Shown here piece after piece: positions 34,866 to 47,523 of a stretch of DNA of 64,000 nucleotides. Source of the DNA: Liolophura sinensis (lineage: Eukaryota; Mollusca; Polyplacophora; Chitonida; Chitonidae); contig NC_088297.1 in NCBI RefSeq assembly GCF_032854445.1, positions 26,465,915 to 26,529,914 on the forward strand, in the 5' to 3' direction. A model generated the notes under the pieces. The model was not told the DNA's origin. It ran no database searches and was given only the letters and a program-made list of their open reading frames with translations. Position numbers and translations under genes: made by a program. Positions within the stretch are counted from its first letter, which is position 1; each line of letters starts with the position of its first letter.

Positions 34866-35034
34866 AGAATCTCGATGTCCCAGAAGACATTATCATTTGA
34901 ATCATTGTGCTTCTTTAATAAAGGAAAATTGTATGGTCAGTGGGTAAATTTACGACAATGTTGCGATCAATAGAAACTATCTCCCACAGTAATGTTTGGC
35001 GCTGATGATTTTGGTGGTTGTGAAGTAGGCCTTG

Positions 35035-35060
35035 GGATGGGGGGGGGGGGGGCGGGGCCT
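35035..35060. repeat. G-rich run
   Basis: A run of 14 G interrupted by one C then GGGG, potentially quadruplex-forming on the plus strand. Similar runs lie at 28225-28247, 41083-41094 and 63013-63031. Confidence 0.7.
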
Positions 35061-35465
35061 CTCATTTCGTGTACATATGTTAGCTCTTTCATGTCTATTA
35101 ACAGGTGTGTACTACCCCTTGATAGGACAGGAACATACATAGTGGGAGTCACCGGAAAAGGGTAAAAAAGAAATATCAGTAGTACAAAGGGACTCAGTAT
35201 TATTCACTATTTATGTGTTTACCTCTTCGTATAGGTGATAACCGTGCGTGGTGTGTAACCTCTCAGCAGTGTCAGAGGCTGTCCACCAGATCGTTGTCAG
35301 TGCCGCTGGCAAGTTTGCCACTTTCTTTGTTACCACATCAGCCTGCTGTTACGTTTGTGTTTCAAAGTTAATAATAGACAAAGAGGACTTCTACTAGCGG
35401 AGGAAGGCGTCAAAACTTAATGCTGAGGGAACAAACGAATAGCCGTCCTATCCACTTTCAGCAGC

Positions 35466-35659
35466 ATGAGCAGCTACACCTTCTTCTCTACGAACGACGG
35501 GCAAGCCATACTCGTCCTTGCCATCTTGATATTCCTGCTTCTGTTGGTCGCCATACTGGTAGGCTTTATCTCTTTGCTTCTGTGGAGAAACTCAGCCAAA
35601 TGCCGCAGCTGTTTCATGGGGACTAGAATCGAGGACGAACAGACCTTATTTTATGACAG
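35466..35659 (+). CDS. Membrane protein 2, exon 1
   Basis: 194 nt, ATG to donor GTAAAA, phase 2. It encodes the N-terminus, the membrane helix and the CxxC segment. An overlapping 68-codon frame is a shadow. Confidence 0.75.
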
Positions 35660-38600
35660 GTAAAAATGCGGCTGATAGTCCCAACCTCTGCTTAACACGC
35701 GTTGCGAATGTTTTTATTTATTTATTTTTAATCGTATGTGTTTATTTATTTAATTACTGCTTAACGCCATATTCTGAAGAATTTTTCACCCATATCATCG
35801 CGGTAACCGTCTTAAACCACCGGCTTTCGGCATTCTACTGACGAGTTTTCTCACCGGTGATTTTAATCACGTACACCATTTTGGTAGAAGACAAATGGTT
35901 TTCAACTATCATTAAACTACATGTAGTCACGGCCTAACAAAGGAAAGGGTGGGGGTGCGGGTAAAGGTTGGTATAGCTTAATTGAATGAGAACATACACC
36001 ATGCTTAACGATACCCCTCTTACTTGATCTCGGCCTTCTAAAGTGAAGGAAAAAGCCAAAAGGATGGCTTTTCCAATTTGAAAAAGTTATGACCTATCCG
36101 AATTTACCTGGGCATTTAATTATGTTCTGGACAAAAAGAACGTAATTGACTGTAAAAAACGAATGATTCCTGGACATTTTTTGATGAGCTTGCTGATGAA
36201 GATTCACCACGCTAGAAGTCATCTGCCTATGAATTGTCAACCCAATTTACCCTATAGTGAACCGCTCTTGGGGATTTAGCCTTTGTCTAATTATATTGAT
36301 TTTAGGACTCGTCGGGCCACGTGGTTTGGCGGCAACACCACTTACCCCACTGAGAGATCGACCGCCACACAGACCGACCTTACAGGTTAGTGAATTGGCA
36401 CTGCGAGCTATACGGTACAACAACAACTGGATCAACAGTACCACCGTTAGTAGATCTATTCAGTGGAGTGCCCCCCCCCCCCTCCCCCAATTCTATACAA
36501 CATCATCACACCACCACCATTAGCAGATCTAGCGGCCCCAAACGCTGTACAATAACATCACACCACCAACATAATTAGATCTAGTCAGTCAGGTGGCCCC
36601 CAGCGCTATACAACATCATCACACCACAACCATTAGCAGATCTAGCGGCCCCAAACGCTGTACAATAACATCACACCACCAACATAATTAGATCTAGTCA
36701 GTCAGGTGGCCCCCAGCGCTATACAACATCATCTCACCACCACCATCAGCAGATCTAGTCAGTCAAGTGGCCCCCAACGCTATACAACATCATCACACCA
36801 CCAACCTTAGTAGATCTAGTCAGCCAAGTCGCCCCCAGCGCTATACAACATCATCACACCACCAACATTAGCAGATCTAGTCAGTCAAGTGGCACACTAC
36901 GCTGTACACCGTCATCACACCACCACCATCAGTAGATCAAGTCAGTCAAGTTGCACACTACGCTATACAACATCACACCACAGCCATTAGCAGATCTAGT
37001 CAGTCAGGTGGCCCCCAGCGCTATACAACATCATCACACCACCTTTAGCAGATCTAGTCAGTTAAGTGGCACACTACGCTATACAACATTATCACACCAC
37101 CACCATCAGCAGATCTAGTCAGTCAAGTGGCACACTACGCTATACAACATCATCACACCACCAACATTAGCAGATCTAGTCAGTCAAGTCGCCCCCAGCG
37201 CTATACAACATCATCACACCACCAACATTAGCAGATCTAGTCAGTTAAGTGGCACACTAGGCTAAAAAAACATCATCACACCACCAACATTAGCAGATCT
37301 AGTCAGTCAAGTGTCACCCTACGCTATACAACATATCACACCACCAACAGTGGCAGATTTAGTCAGTTAAGTGGCCCCCAACGCTATTCAACCTCATCAC
37401 ACCACCAACCTTAGCAGATCTAGTCAGTCAGGTGGCCCCCAGCGCTATTCAACATCATCACACCACAACCATTAGCAGATCTAGTCAGTCAAGTGGCCCC
37501 CAACGCTACACACCATCATCACACTACCAACCTTAGCAGATCTAGTCAGTCAGGTGGCCCCCAGCGCTATTCAACATCATCACACCACAACCATTAGCAG
37601 ATCTAGTCAGTCAAGTGGCCCCCAACGCTACACACCATCATCACACCACCAACCTTAGCAGATCTAGTCAGTCAGGTGGCCCCCAGCGCTATACAACATC
37701 ATCTCACCACCACCATAAGCAGATTTTGTCAGTCGAGTGGCCCCCAGCGCTATACAACATCATTACACCACCAACACTAGTAGATCTAGTCAGTCAGGTG
37801 GCCCCCAGCGCTATACAACATCATCTCACCACCACCATCAGCAGATCTAGTCAGTCAGGTGGCCCCCAACGCTATACAACATCATCACACCACCAACATT
37901 AGCAGATCTAGTCAGTCAAGTGGCACACTACGCTATACAACATCATCTCACCACCACCATCAGCAGATCTAGTCAGTCAGGTGGCCCCAACGCTATACAA
38001 CATCATCACACCACCACCATCAGCAGATCTAGTCAGTCAAGTGACCCCCAACGCTATACAACATCATCTCACCACCACCATTAGCAGATCTAGTCAGTCA
38101 AGTGTCACCCTACGCTATACAACATATCACACCACCAACATTAATAGATCTAGTCAGTCATGTGGCACACTACGGTATTAAACATTATCACATCACCCCT
38201 TTTCGTAAATTTAGGCAATCGATCAAACCACGACTATTAGTAGATCTGCTTGCAATGAGTCGAATGGTACCCGGTCTACTATCTTAAGATTCTTAAAAAT
38301 TTTAGCTGCAAATTGTCTCCACCTTAAAAATAGACTCTGGTCTTATCCATGTTAACCCTGGCTGTAAAATATCTCCACCTTACAACAGAATACTGAAACA
38401 CTAATCTTAACACTGGAGTAAAGCTTTGGCTGTAAAATATCTCCACCTTATAACAGAATACCGAAACACTAATCTTAACACTGGAGTAAAGCTTTTGCTG
38501 TAAAATATCTTCACCTTATAACAGAATACTGAGACACTAATCTCAACACTGGAGTAAAGCTTTTGCTGTAAAATATCTCCACCTTAAAACAGAATACTGA

Positions 38601-40394
38601 GACACTAATCTTAACACTGGAGTAAAGCTTTTGCTGTAAAATATCTCTACCTTAAAACACAATACCGAGACACTAATCTTAACACTGGAGTAAAGCTTTT
38701 GCTGTAAAATATATCCACCTTACAACAGAATACCGAGACACTAATCTTAACACTGGAGTAAAGCTTTGGCTGTAAAATATCTCCACCTTAAAACAGAATA
38801 CCGAGACACTAATCTTAACACTGGAGTAAAGCTTTTGCTGTAAAATATCTCCACCTTACAACAGAATACTGAGACACTAATCTCAACACTGGAGTAAAGC
38901 TTTTGCTGTAAAATATCTCTACCTTAAAACAGAATACCGAGACACTAATCTTAACACTGGAGTAAAGCTTTTGCTGTAAAATATATCCACCTTACAACAG
39001 AATACCGAGACACTAATCTTAACACTGGAGTAAAGCTTTGGCTGTAAAATATCTCCACCTTAAAACAGAATACCGAGACACTAACCTTAACACTGGAGTA
39101 AAGCTTTTGCTGTAAAATATCTCCACCTTAAAACAGAATACTGAGACACTAATCTCAACACTGGAGTAAAGCTTTTGCTGTAAAATATCTCTACCTTAAA
39201 ACACAATACCGAGACACTAATCTTAACACTGGAGTAAAGCTTTTGCTGTAAAATATCTCTACCTTAAAACAGAATACTGAGACACTAATCTTAACACTGG
39301 AGTAAAGCTTTTGCTGTAAAATATCTCCACCTTAAAACAGAATACCGAAACATTAATCTTAACACTGGAGTAAAGCTTTTGCTGTAAAATATCTCCACCT
39401 TAAAACAGAATACCGAAACACTAATCTTAACACTGGAGTAAAGCTTTTACTGTAAAATATCTCTACTTTAAAACAGAATTCGGAGACACTAATCTTAACA
39501 CTGGAGTAAAGCTTTGCTGTAAAATATCTCCACCTTAAAACAGAATACTGAGACACTAATCTCAACACTGGAGTAAAGCTTTTGCTGTAAAATATCTTCA
39601 CCTTAAAACAGAACACCGAAACACTAATCTCAACACTGGAGTAAAGCTTTTACTGTAAAATATCTCCACCTTATAACAGAATACTGAGACACTAATCTTA
39701 ACACTGGAGTAAAGCTTTGGCTGTAAAATATCTCCACCTTATAACAGAATACTGAGACACTAATCTCAACACTGGAGTAAAGCTTTTGCTGTAAAATATC
39801 TCCGCCTTAAAACAGAATACCGAAACACTAATCTTAACACCGGAGTAAAGCTTTTGCTGTAAAATATCTCCACCTTAAAACAGGGTGCCGAGACCTTAAT
39901 ACTGAAGGAATGATTCCGTTTGCCAATAGACATCCAGGCCCAAGCTGTAATGTTTGCTTATTCCATGACATGGCCCCAAAATAGGTCTGTGAGGCTGGAG
40001 GCTTAAGTACGGACAGATGACTCGTTGTGACTGTGATGTAGACACAGTTGCCTGGACGACCTGTGAATGCTTTTAGAAATGATCCAATCGGCGAAGCTTG
40101 ATATGTTTATTATACAGCTATCAGTTTGAGATATCGATATCTCAGATAAATTACCTCAGAATCCAAGCTTGACATTGTGTGTAACCAACGTACTGGGAGG
40201 GCATTCGTGCCAGAGGAAGATTAAACAACTTGGATCATACAAGTAATAAATAAACCCTTCTCTTCGCAGCTGTAGTTGTTTTGGAGAACTCCTATCCCAT
40301 GAAAAAGCCGGTTATCACTGCTTCCCCTGTGAACACCGCCACCTCCCGTCCCAGTCTCAAGTTGGTGACGGCAAGTCCCGCTGGTCGAGGATAA
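35466..40394 (+). CDS. Small single-pass membrane protein 2, three exons
   Basis: Exons 35466-35659, 36306-36385 and 40270-40394 join with phases 2 and 1 and give 132 residues. A short N-terminus (1-13) precedes one long membrane helix at 14-40 (AILVLAILIFLLLLVAILVG). A cysteine pair CRSC (46-49), an acidic turn (RIEDEQ) and RRATW (67-71, basophilic kinase-like) follow. TATQTD (84-89) is a canonical-looking LC8-binding motif. The tail is Ser/Thr/Pro-rich. Exon 2 lengths (77, 80 nt), phases and the ending Q-T-[DE]-[IL]-T match membrane protein 1, so the two are tandem paralogues about 6 kb apart. Junctions: ACAG|GTAAAA, TTGATTTTAG|G, TACAG|GTTAGT, TCTTCGCAG|CT. CTTTCAG five bases before the ATG could be an acceptor for a 5' UTR exon. 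No known family. Confidence 0.72.
36306..36385 (+). CDS. Membrane protein 2, exon 2
   Basis: 80 nt, phase 2 to 1. It encodes RTRRATWFGGNTTYPTERST and then ATQTDLT. Confidence 0.7.
36405..38200. repeat. Minisatellite, 61-bp unit, ~29 copies
   Basis: The unit contains CTATACAACATCATCACACC, ACCAACATTAGCAGATCTAG and TCAGTCAAGTGGCCCCCAAC. The first recognisable copy begins about 20 bp after the exon 2 donor of membrane protein 2. The array, with the next one, makes up most of intron 2. Confidence 0.94.
38305..39897. repeat. Minisatellite, 68-bp unit, ~23 copies
   Basis: Unit TTGCTGTAAAATATCTCCAC CTTAAAACAGAATACCGAGA CACTAATCTTAACACTGGAG TAAAGCTT. Very homogeneous, each copy with a HindIII site. 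Located in intron 2 of membrane protein 2. Confidence 0.95.
40270..40394 (+). CDS. Membrane protein 2, exon 3
   Basis: 125 nt after acceptor CCTTCTCTTCGCAG. It encodes AVVVLENSYPMKKPVITASP through LVTASPAGRG and TAA. Confidence 0.7.
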
Positions 40395-40539
40395 ATCCTA
40401 AGATTTACCTGAACCCGTGGGACGTACCGGAGTCCGCGACTGCCGGAACAACACCCCGGTGATCAGTCAGAGTCCAGGGAATGTCTACGTGGACGAATTC
40501 TGATGACACAGTGATCACTGGTGACGGCCAAAATTAACA

Positions 40540-41025
40540 CATGGAATTCAATCGTAAGACTTCTGGGCCACGCAGAGACCACTTGTGACGACAAAATCAT
40601 CAGATGGAGAATCAACCCTATGATTTCTGGACAAATTCCGCAAATGGAGAATTAACCCTATGGACTTCTGGACAATGTTGTGACCACTTGTGACGACAGA
40701 ATCCGCAAATGGAGAATTAACCCTATGACTTCTGGACAATGTAGTGACCACTTGTGACGACAGAATCCGCAAATGGAGAATTAACCCTATGACTTCTGGA
40801 CAATGTAGTGACCACTTGTGACGACCAAATCCGCATATGAAGAATCAACCCTATGACTTCTGGACAATGTAGTGACCACTTGTGACGACAGAATCCGCAA
40901 ATGGAGAATAAACCCTATGACTTCCTGGACAATGCAGTGACCACTTGTGCCGAATCCGCATATGGAGAATCAACCCTATGACTTCTGGGCAATGTAGAGA
41001 CCACTTGTGACGACAAATCAGCAAA
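40540..41025. repeat. Minisatellite, ~64-bp unit, ~8 copies
   Basis: Unit GACTTCTGGACAATGTAGTG ACCACTTGTGACGACAGAAT CCGCAAATGGAGAATTAACC CTAT. It starts about 150 bp after the stop codon of membrane protein 2, so it may lie in its 3' UTR or flank. Confidence 0.92.
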
Positions 41026-41129
41026 TGAATATATATATATATATATCGATATATTTCAAAGACTGAAAATCAGCTTTACATGAGGGGGGGGGGGTCCTAG
41101 ACGGCTAGTCCATCGGATTTCACGGGACA

Positions 41130-41375
41130 TACAAATCTATGACGTAGTGATGGCTCATGACGGAACCTCTCACAGTAAATGTACATGTCTGACGAAATGA
41201 TTCCTCATAACGGAACCTCGCATAGGACATATATGTGTATGACATAGAGGTCGCTCATGACTGAACCTCTTTTCGGACATGTGCAATGTATGACATAGTG
41301 ATCACTCATGAAGGAACCTTTCTTGGTAAATGTACATGTACGACGTCGTGATCGCTCATGACTGAACCTTTTACG
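41130..41375. repeat. ~51-bp tandem repeat, ~5 copies
   Basis: Diverged copies of CTCATGACGGAACCTCTCAC AGTAAATGTACATGTCTGAC. Preceded by a G-run at 41083. Confidence 0.8.
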
Positions 41376-41399
41376 GGATTTAGATCCACAGGGCGAATT

Positions 41400-42240
41400 T
41401 TTCTGCAGCAAAACCAACAAACTCCGAAAAAATAATTCGACATTAAACAACAACAACAAGCTCTAGCGTTTTCTGGAAATGTGTGTTTGAGTTTCGAGGA
41501 ACTAATGCCTCTTTGAGGGCAGAGCAACAAATGTTTGTTTGAGAGCAGAACAATAAGCGTGTGTTTAAAGGAGAAGAAAATTTAGATATCAATGAAATAG
41601 CATTGAAAAGTATATGCATTTCCTCGCAGGTGCATGCCATAAAAAATTCTAATATGTACCTCAAAGTTATAAATTATAAATAAAGTCAGCTCTAACATCT
41701 GCTGTGGGCGATTCCATTTTGCCTAAGAACTAGTCCTGAAGTCTTCTGTGTTATGAGGAGAATTACCGTCAGAAACCGCCGAAGTGCAGTTCGTACATTT
41801 CCGGCAGAACTCTTCTTCCCAGAAGGTAGCGAACAGTACAGATTGTTTTCCGCTTGACGATCTGGAAACCGGAATGTTGGACGTAGGTTCAGAGTTTACA
41901 TGAACAAGCCAGCAATTTTAACCACTCTTATTGGCTGAGAGGCAACACACCCCGAGCATTAATTACAGGGTGTTAAAGGTGGAGGACACGATGAACTCAG
42001 CGATTTATGCCAGCTTTGCCGTATTCCGGCTTTACGTGTATGGCGAGGAAAAATCACAAAACTATGCAGCAGGCACCACCAGATAGAAAAGAATGTGTTC
42101 TTTACAGCCAATGGTGTCATGTTGTTTAGTTTTCTTCTCCTTTAAATGCAGGAGGGAAAATATGTGTTTCAGTGCAGTAGGACAAATATGAGCGTAAGGG
42201 ATATATTTACTCTGAGTAAATGCTGTAGATCTGTCCAACT
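41400..42240. other. Intergenic, nothing recognised
   Basis: No gene seen. The left copy of a 38-bp direct repeat lies at about 42058-42095. Confidence 0.35.
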
Positions 42241-42269
42241 GATCATTCACCATAGTGGTTACTGACTGC

Positions 42270-42545
42270 AAAGGCCCAGTCACATCACTGTGTGTAAAGG
42301 CCCAGTCACATCACATCACTGTGTATAAAGGCGCAGCTACATTACCGACTGTAAATGCCCATATTACTCTTTGTAAAAGCCGAGTCACATTACTGTCAGA
42401 AATGGCCCAGTCAGATTACTCTTTGTAAAAGCCGAGTCATTGGCTGTAAAAGTTGTCACATTACTGTCTGTTACGGTCCAGGCACATCACTGTGTGTAAA
42501 GGCCAGTCACATTATTGTCTGTAAGGGCCCAGTCACATGGGCTGG
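42270..42545. repeat. Degenerate ~27-30-bp tandem repeat
   Basis: Loose copies of AAGGCCCAGTCACATTACTG TCTGTAA. Confidence 0.75.
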
Positions 42546-42837
42546 CTGTAAATTAGCAATGAAAATCGCAAAACTATGCAGCAGGCACCACCAGATAGAA
42601 AAGAATGCAAAATATTTCATACATAGAGATTAAAATACATGAATGGATATTTTTGTCTTTATGGTCAGTTAAACAATGATGGGGAGGGATGTTTTCTATC
42701 GGCAGAGGAAAAAAGCAAAATAGAAAATATTGTAAATGTACAAACCAGATATGTTTAGCATATTTACAGCTTTATGTGTTTGTGTGTTGTATAGAAGAAA
42801 CATTATAAAAGACAGTAGAACGACAGAGATATAATCG

Positions 42838-43070
42838 CCGTGCTCCACAGTGAAGGTCTCCTTCCTATAAGTGAACGCTGTGCTCCACAGTGAAGGTCTC
42901 CTTCCTATAAGTGAACGCTGTGCTCCACAGTGAAGTTATTCTTCCTATAAGTGAACGCTGTCCTCCACAGTGAAGTTATTCTTCCTATAAGTGAACGCTG
43001 TGCTCCACAGTGAAGGTCTCCTTCCTATAAGTGAACGCCCTGCTCCACAGTGAAGGTCGTGTTAAAGCCT
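42838..43070. repeat. 40-bp tandem repeat, 6 copies
   Basis: Unit GTGCTCCACAGTGAAGGTCT CCTTCCTATAAGTGAACGCT, with a GTTATTCTTC variant in two adjacent copies. Confidence 0.92.
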
Positions 43071-43079
43071 GTTTAGCCA

Positions 43080-46025
43080 CATAACTAAATTTGGCGGCAA
43101 TTAAGCCAATGTTAGCATGACTGACTCTACACGGTTGAATGAGCATCCCCAGGTACATATAATGGTCGGATAATCATGATCTATTAGATTTACCGAGTTG
43201 AATGGATTTATTTACCTCCAGAATGGAATTTAACTATTTAATGCGTATTGAGTCTTCTCTTAACTAAGCTATTGTCGATCAGCTACAGTGCAGTCATGAC
43301 CTCTGATTGACCTTTATTATAAAATGGCGGTGAAGGGTTAAGCCTTCCCTCTATTCAACCATATCTGTACATAGTGTTACGAAACTACACTGCAGTGTCT
43401 CCCAGTGCATAGAAATTTGTATTATTGTATGTTTTATTTATTCAGCTATGTATAAAATCCCTCATGCTCATCACTGTCTTTATTCAGTGACATGTTAACA
43501 CCACAAGATCTACCCAATGATATAGTTGATATGCTGGATGTCCATGTTATGTAAGGAAAATGCAGTTAGAAAACTTGTTCTAAATCATAATGCTATACAT
43601 CAAAAGAGTGTTCTCCACATCAAGACTGCATTGCCTAGAGTGACGTCATAACTATTTAACAACAAGTGGCATTGTAACATATCGGTGTGTGGAGCTTCCT
43701 GTGTTAGGTGTCACTGATGAATGGCAAATTTGAAAGTGAGTATGTGTGATTTTGCAGATAGCTAAGTATACGAAATAATCCGATTAGTTTTTCCTTTCTT
43801 TTATTTGTTTGATTTGTGCACTAGGCATACTCTAAACTGAGTGGTTGGAAATTTTATGCGTGGTGCAGTATGTGCAGACCTGTGTCGTATCCACTGGCTG
43901 TTACTACTGACCTGCAAATGACAAGACAATTAAAGCTCTATTCGATTACGATATACATGTGATTATTTGCTGATCGGATTGATGTTTTACACCATACTCA
44001 AAAATATTTCACTTATACGACGGCGAGGTGAGTTCTGGTGGGAGGAAACTGGGTACGAAATACATAGATGTAAGAGCTTCGATTACAAGTATGACAAAAC
44101 AATGCACCTGCTTTTAGAATGTGTCCTTTCTTGACTGCCCAGCTAACCTCAAATAAAAATATTTATATGTCATATTGATTTATTTATTGATTTGATTGAT
44201 GTTTTACGCCGTACTCAAGAATACTTAGACGTCATATGCATGTAATATTATCCATGTGACGTAACACTGTAAACGTTCGTAAATTCATTCATCAACAATA
44301 TATATTCAGTTGACCAGGTTTATAGTTTTGAGTAATTTGTATTCATTCTTACATAATGACCAGTATCCCATCGTCAAAGATTTGTCCGCCCTTGAGGAAT
44401 AAACCTGTAGTTCTGTGTAAAATGTCGCTGCCTGGTATGGCCTAATATGTCATTTACTAAACACTAGTATTGAACAATTTACCAAAACGTAAAAAAGAAA
44501 TAATGTGTGAGGCACTGGACGCACACATAGGCAACATGTGATTGTAATTACGGCCAGACCACAACCGAAAATAGGCCCAGGGTAGCACAGTCGCACGGCG
44601 CAATGAACCCGGAGCATCCCACCAATGCAGTCGTTGTGAGTTGTCCAGTCAGCAACCTGCTGGTAATCGCGGCTTTCCCCTGGGCTCTGCCCGTTTCCCT
44701 CCGACAATAATGCTGGCGTATGAAAACCGATGGATAACATCACGCTACCTCCCTACCACGACCTTTCTAATACTGGGCGAGATTAACTACCTCGCTGCCT
44801 CGCATCGATACCTCGCTACCTCGCTGCCTCGCTATTTCGTTGCCTCTCTACCTCGCTGCCCCTCTACCTCTCTAGGTAGCGATGCAGCAAAGTAGCTACT
44901 TAAGGAGGTGGTGAGTAGTTATAATGACTCTAGTGTCAGGCGGAGGCATACACCGTTTGCAAGTTGGGTGCTTCCACCCCGGTGGCTTATTAAGTAGTAT
45001 ATCACTCAACACGACTATGTTAGTCAAATTTCAGCGGCGGAAAAGGTTAGCGCGTCATGACCTAAGGGCTTCTCTCCAATGCGGTCCCAGTGATTTCAAG
45101 ACCAGCTCTATCCGACATCCCCTCCGGTCGTTCATAGAAAGGTCTGTCAGCAACTTGGTCGTAGGTTTTCCGCGGGCTGCCTCTGGTTTCCTTCCACCAT
45201 AATGTTGGCTACCGTAATATAAGTAAAAGTTAAAGCAACAACTGAGGAAATAAATAAATAAATAAATAAATAAATCGGCACCAGAGAGTTACAATAAGAA
45301 AGGCCAAATTGCAAAATTCCAGCATCACTGTGTAAATTTCCAAATCGGAGGTAAATAACTTTGTCGAAGCACCCATACAAGTTATTTCGACGTGCTGTCA
45401 AAATTTCGTTTGGGTTAACGTTTCTCTTCATATGTAAAACATAAACTATACGAAGTGATTAATTTTGTTATATTTTGGCAAGTTTAAAGCCCGTATTTCT
45501 ACAAACGTACATCGGGCATATTTCATAGTAAAGAGGCTGCACCGCAACGAAGAGTTGGAATCTTTGTTGTTTCTTGTCTTTGTTTTTTTTTTTTTTTTGA
45601 GAGGGGGAGGAGGGGCATACTTTTGTGAATAAATATATAGGTAGTCTTGTATTAAATAAGTTTTATCATGAAATAAACATGGATGATTGCTAGATGGCAT
45701 TAGGTAAGGTGTGACAACTATAGCGAACATCATACGGGACATCCTCGCTGAGGTCACAAGTGGTCGTCTAGCTATCATTAATATTAACACGTTATGAGTA
45801 GCAGAAGTATAAGGCTGAAAGTTACATTTCTTATATATGTATTTAATTGATTGGTGTATAACTGCGTGCTCAAGAATTTTTCAGAAAGTTACATTTGTGG
45901 TAGGGTGATTTTCCCCGCTGTACAGTGTCTAATGCGAAAAAATAATGCGAAAATCTACGGCCGTCGTATAAGTGAAATATTTTGGAGTACGGCGTAAAAC
46001 AACAGTCCAATAGATAACAACCGAA
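43080..46025. other. Intergenic with SINE fragments
   Basis: No gene recognised. SINE pieces: 43975-44060 (minus, 3' end), 44185-44225 (minus), 44580-44722 (plus, internally deleted), 45050-45275 (plus, head AAGGTTAGCGCGTCATGACC, tail AAATAAATAAATAAATAAAT), 45845-45885 (minus) and 45958-46010 (plus). 44760-44880 is a CTCGCTACCTCGCTGC-type simple repeat. Confidence 0.6.
45050..45275 (+). mobile_element. SINE copy, diverged
   Basis: tRNA-like head fragment GGTTAGCGCGTCATGACCTA, body AGGTCTGTCAGCAACTTGGT and TTTCCTTCCACCATAATGTT. The 3' end is decayed (AATATAAGTAAAAG) and followed by a pure AAAT tail. Confidence 0.75.
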
Positions 46026-46079
46026 GAAATGGTAATATGCGCAATGGGTGATATAGGACTGTGTGTCACGGGGTCTTCA

Positions 46080-47350
46080 GTTTATGGGGTCATATTGTCA
46101 TATGTTGTAACAGAAGCCATGTATGGCGTCATGTCATATTTTGTGGCAGAAGCCAGGTATAGAGTCATGTTGTCATATTTTATGACAAAAGCCGTGGATG
46201 GCGTGATGTTGTCATAATTTGTAGCAGAAGCCCTGCATGGTGTCATGTTGACATATTTTGTAGCAGAAGCCCTGAATGGAGTCATATTGTCATATTTTGT
46301 AGCCGAAGCCCTTAATGGAGTCATGTTGTCATATTTTGTGGCAGAAGCTTTGTATGGCGTCATGTTGTCATATTTTGTAGCCGAAGCCCTTAATGGAATC
46401 ATGTTGTCATATTTTGTGGCAGAAGCTATGAATGGCGTCATGTTGTCATATTTTGTGGCCGAAGCCCTTAATGGAATCATGTTGTCATATTTTGTGGCAG
46501 AAGCGCTGCATGGTGTCATGTTGTCATATTTTGTAGCGGAAGCCCTGAATGGAGTCATATTGTCATATTTTGTGGCAGAAGCCCTGCATGGTGTCATGTT
46601 GACATATTTTGTGGCAGAAGCCCTGAATGGAGTCATATTGTCATATTTTGTGGCAGAAGCCCTGCATGGAGTCATGTTGTCATATTTTGTGGCAGAAGCC
46701 CTGAATGGAGTCATATTGTCATATTTTGTGGCAGAAGCTATGAATGGCGTCATGTTGTCATATTTTGTAGCGGAAGCCCTGAATGGAGTCATATTGTCAT
46801 ATTTTGTGGCAGAAGCTATGAATGGCGTCATGTTGTCATATTTTGTAGCGGAAGCCCTTAATGGAATCATGTTGTCATATTTTGTGGCAGAAGCTTTGTA
46901 TGGCGTCATGTTGTCATATTTTGTAGCGGAAGCCCTGAATGGAATCATGTTGTCATATTTTGTGGCAGAAGCTATGAATGGCGTCATGTTGTCATATTTT
47001 GTAGCCGAAGCCCTTAATGGAATCATGTTGTCATATTTTGTGGCAGAAGCCATGAATGGCGTCATGTTGTCATATTTTGTGGCAGAAGCCCTGAATGGAA
47101 TCATGTTGTCATATTTTGTAGCGGAAGCCCTGAATGGAGTCATGTTGTCATATTTTGTGGCAGAAGCCCTGAATGGAATCATGTTGTCATATTTTGTGGC
47201 AGAAGCCCTACATGGAATCATGTTGTCATATTTTGTAGCCGAAGCCATGAATGGCGTCATGTTGTCATATTTTGTAGCCGAAGCCCTGAATGGAGTCATG
47301 TTGTCATATTTTGTGGCAGAAGCTTTGTATGGCGTCATGTTGTCAGATAG
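46080..47350. repeat. Minisatellite, 39-bp unit, ~32 copies
   Basis: Unit ATGGAGTCATGTTGTCATAT TTTGTGGCAGAAGCCCTGA. Since 39 is a multiple of three, frames of 430 codons (minus) and 379 codons (plus) run through it. The left edge is decayed, with indels and a stop. It sits in the 3' flank of the EF-hand gene. Substitution pattern discussed in findings. Confidence 0.94.
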
Positions 47351-47523
47351 AATGGGCGTCACACACTTTGACACTCACATCTGAAAGAAGCGGAAAACAG
47401 CAGCACTTATTTAGAATTGTCAGAAGCAATATAATCTGTATTGGTAAGCATGTTATATTTTATTTATATGTATTGTACATATTTATTGTGATAATTTTAT
47501 TGCAATTTGCCATTGTTGAGATA

